This document shows, one piece after another, positions 40,134 to 40,784 of a DNA stretch of 40,784 nucleotides (the first letter of the stretch is position 1; each line of letters opens with the position of its first letter). A model generated the notes under the pieces. It ran no database searches. It had not been told where the DNA came from and worked only from the letters and a program-made list of their open reading frames with translations. The translations under genes and the position numbers were made by a program. Origin of the DNA: Nocardia sp. (GTDB lineage: Bacteria > Actinomycetota > Actinomycetes > Mycobacteriales > Mycobacteriaceae); assembly GCA_014360565.1 (NCBI GenBank), contig JACIXH010000020.1:1-40784 (forward strand). The letters run 5' to 3'.

Positions 40134-40784
40134 TCACCAGATCGGCACGCGCTGCGCGGGGTCGAGGTACAGCGCATCGGCGGGGGTCACGTCGAAGGCT
40201 TCGTAGAAACTGTCGATGTTGCGGATCACCGCGTTGCAGCGGAACTCCGGCGGGGAGTGCGGGTCGACGGCGAGGCGGCGGATGGCTTCTTCCTGCCGAG
40301 CCTTGGTGCGCCACACCTGGGCCCAGCCGTAAAACACGCGCTGCAGGCCGGTGAGGCCGTCGATGACCGGGGCTTCCTTACCGTCGAGCGAAATCTTGTA
40401 GGCGGCCAGGGCAATGGAGAGCCCGCCCAGGTCGCCGATGTTCTCGCCGATGGTGAACTCGCCGTTCACGGTGTGCTCGTTGTCCAGGTCGGCGGGGGAG
40501 AGCACGTTGTACTGGTCGATCAACGCTTTTGTGCGCTTGCCGAATTCGGCACGATCCTCGTCGGTCCACCAGTCCTGCATATTGCCGTCACCGTCGTACT
40601 TGGCGCCCTGGTCATCGAAACCGTGACCGATCTCGTGGCCGATCACCGCGCCGATCCCGCCGTAGTTGGCGGCGTCGTCGGCGTTCATGGCGAAGAACGG
40701 CGGGTGCAGAATCGCGGCGGGGAACACGATCTCGTTCATGCCGGGGTTGTAGTAGGCGTTCACGGTCTGCGGAGTCATGAACCA
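40134..40784 (-). CDS. zmp1: M13 (neprilysin/Zmp1-PepO) metallopeptidase, C-terminal part
   Basis: Only the last 217 codons are in the window; the gene runs off the right edge. It has the zinc motif H-E-I-G-H (V-I-G-H-E-I-G-H-G-F-D-D) and the third ligand motif G-E-N-I-G-D-L-G-G, with V-N-A-Y-Y-N-P upstream, where the N-A-Y-Y-N binds the substrate backbone, and a C-terminal W that is typical of M13. Stretches V-N-A-Y-Y-N-P-G-M-N-E-I-V-F-P and F-T-I-G-E-N-I-G-D-L are close to Mycobacterium tuberculosis Zmp1. Zmp1 is an oligopeptidase linked to host inflammasome control; the same role is not shown here. Confidence 0.92.
   Translation of the reverse strand, partial: WFMTPQTVNAYYNPGMNEIVFPAAILHPPFFAMNADDAANYGGIGAVIGHEIGHGFDDQGAKYDGDGNMQDWWTDEDRAEFGKRTKALIDQYNVLSPADLDNEHTVNGEFTIGENIGDLGGLSIALAAYKISLDGKEAPVIDGLTGLQRVFYGWAQVWRTKARQEEAIRRLAVDPHSPPEFRCNAVIRNIDSFYEAFDVTPADALYLDPAQRVPIW

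Noticed and set aside
1..40784. CRISPR arrays, tRNA or rRNA genes, insertion sequences, integrases
   Set aside because: No regularly spaced repeats, no cloverleaf-like sequence ending in a T-loop GGTTCGA pattern, and no transposase motifs were found on reading both strands.

Overview
This is a 40.8 kb chromosomal segment of a high-GC actinobacterium of the mycolic-acid-bearing Mycobacteriales, most likely Nocardia or a close relative. The evidence is a complete yrbE-mce lipid importer operon, a DUF3068 (PorA-type) envelope protein, an ugpAEBC operon in the mycobacterial gene order, a Zmp1/PepO-like M13 peptidase, actinobacterial regulator families (LAL, PknB-type kinase) and strong GC3 codon use. 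I see no tRNA, rRNA, CRISPR array, insertion sequence or phage gene.

Layout. 28-2075 (minus): a three-gene envelope cassette of a secreted protein, a 56-aa DUF2613 micro-gene and DUF3068, with a divergent TetR regulator at 2159-2776. 3094-7858 (minus): a transmembrane Ser/Thr kinase and a 990-aa LAL-type LuxR ATPase regulator. 7982-10194: a small alpha/beta-barrel protein (plus) facing a 3-hydroxyacyl-CoA-dehydrogenase-like gene and a YWTD beta-propeller gene (minus). 10393-16051 (plus): a DUF445 membrane protein with a clear terminator, a DinB-like TIGR03084 protein, a membrane-anchored unknown coupled to L-2-hydroxyglutarate oxidase, an SRPBCC protein and RNase HI.

16144-25655 (minus) is one long operon: yrbE-A, yrbE-B, mceA to mceF and one Mce-associated protein. 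Most of its genes overlap by ATGA, and it ends in a strong terminator shared with the convergent RNase H gene. Its products should build a lipid/sterol import machine: two MlaE-type permeases and six MlaD-type substrate-channel proteins. The fourth and the fifth Mce proteins both carry lipoboxes. 26144-33158: a secreted trypsin-like protease, an MFS drug exporter, a lipoprotein, a beta-lactamase-fold esterase, a cytochrome P450 and an L,D-transpeptidase. 33343-37685 (plus): ugpA-ugpE-ugpB-ugpC, an ABC importer for glycerophosphodiesters. 37749-40784 (minus): a decayed, probably TetR-like relic, a Fic-domain AMPylator, an MBL-fold hydrolase and the C-terminal part of an M13 metallopeptidase that runs off the window edge.

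Most of the segment is ordinary core envelope and lipid metabolism. The less ordinary points are the DUF2613/DUF3068 micro-operon, a two-lipoprotein mce operon, a possible Arg-rich leader peptide coupled to the esterase, a nested inverted-repeat element at 12660-12757, a long structured leader before the L,D-transpeptidase, and a 17-bp hairpin placed just before ugpA. All of these are reading-based and untested.
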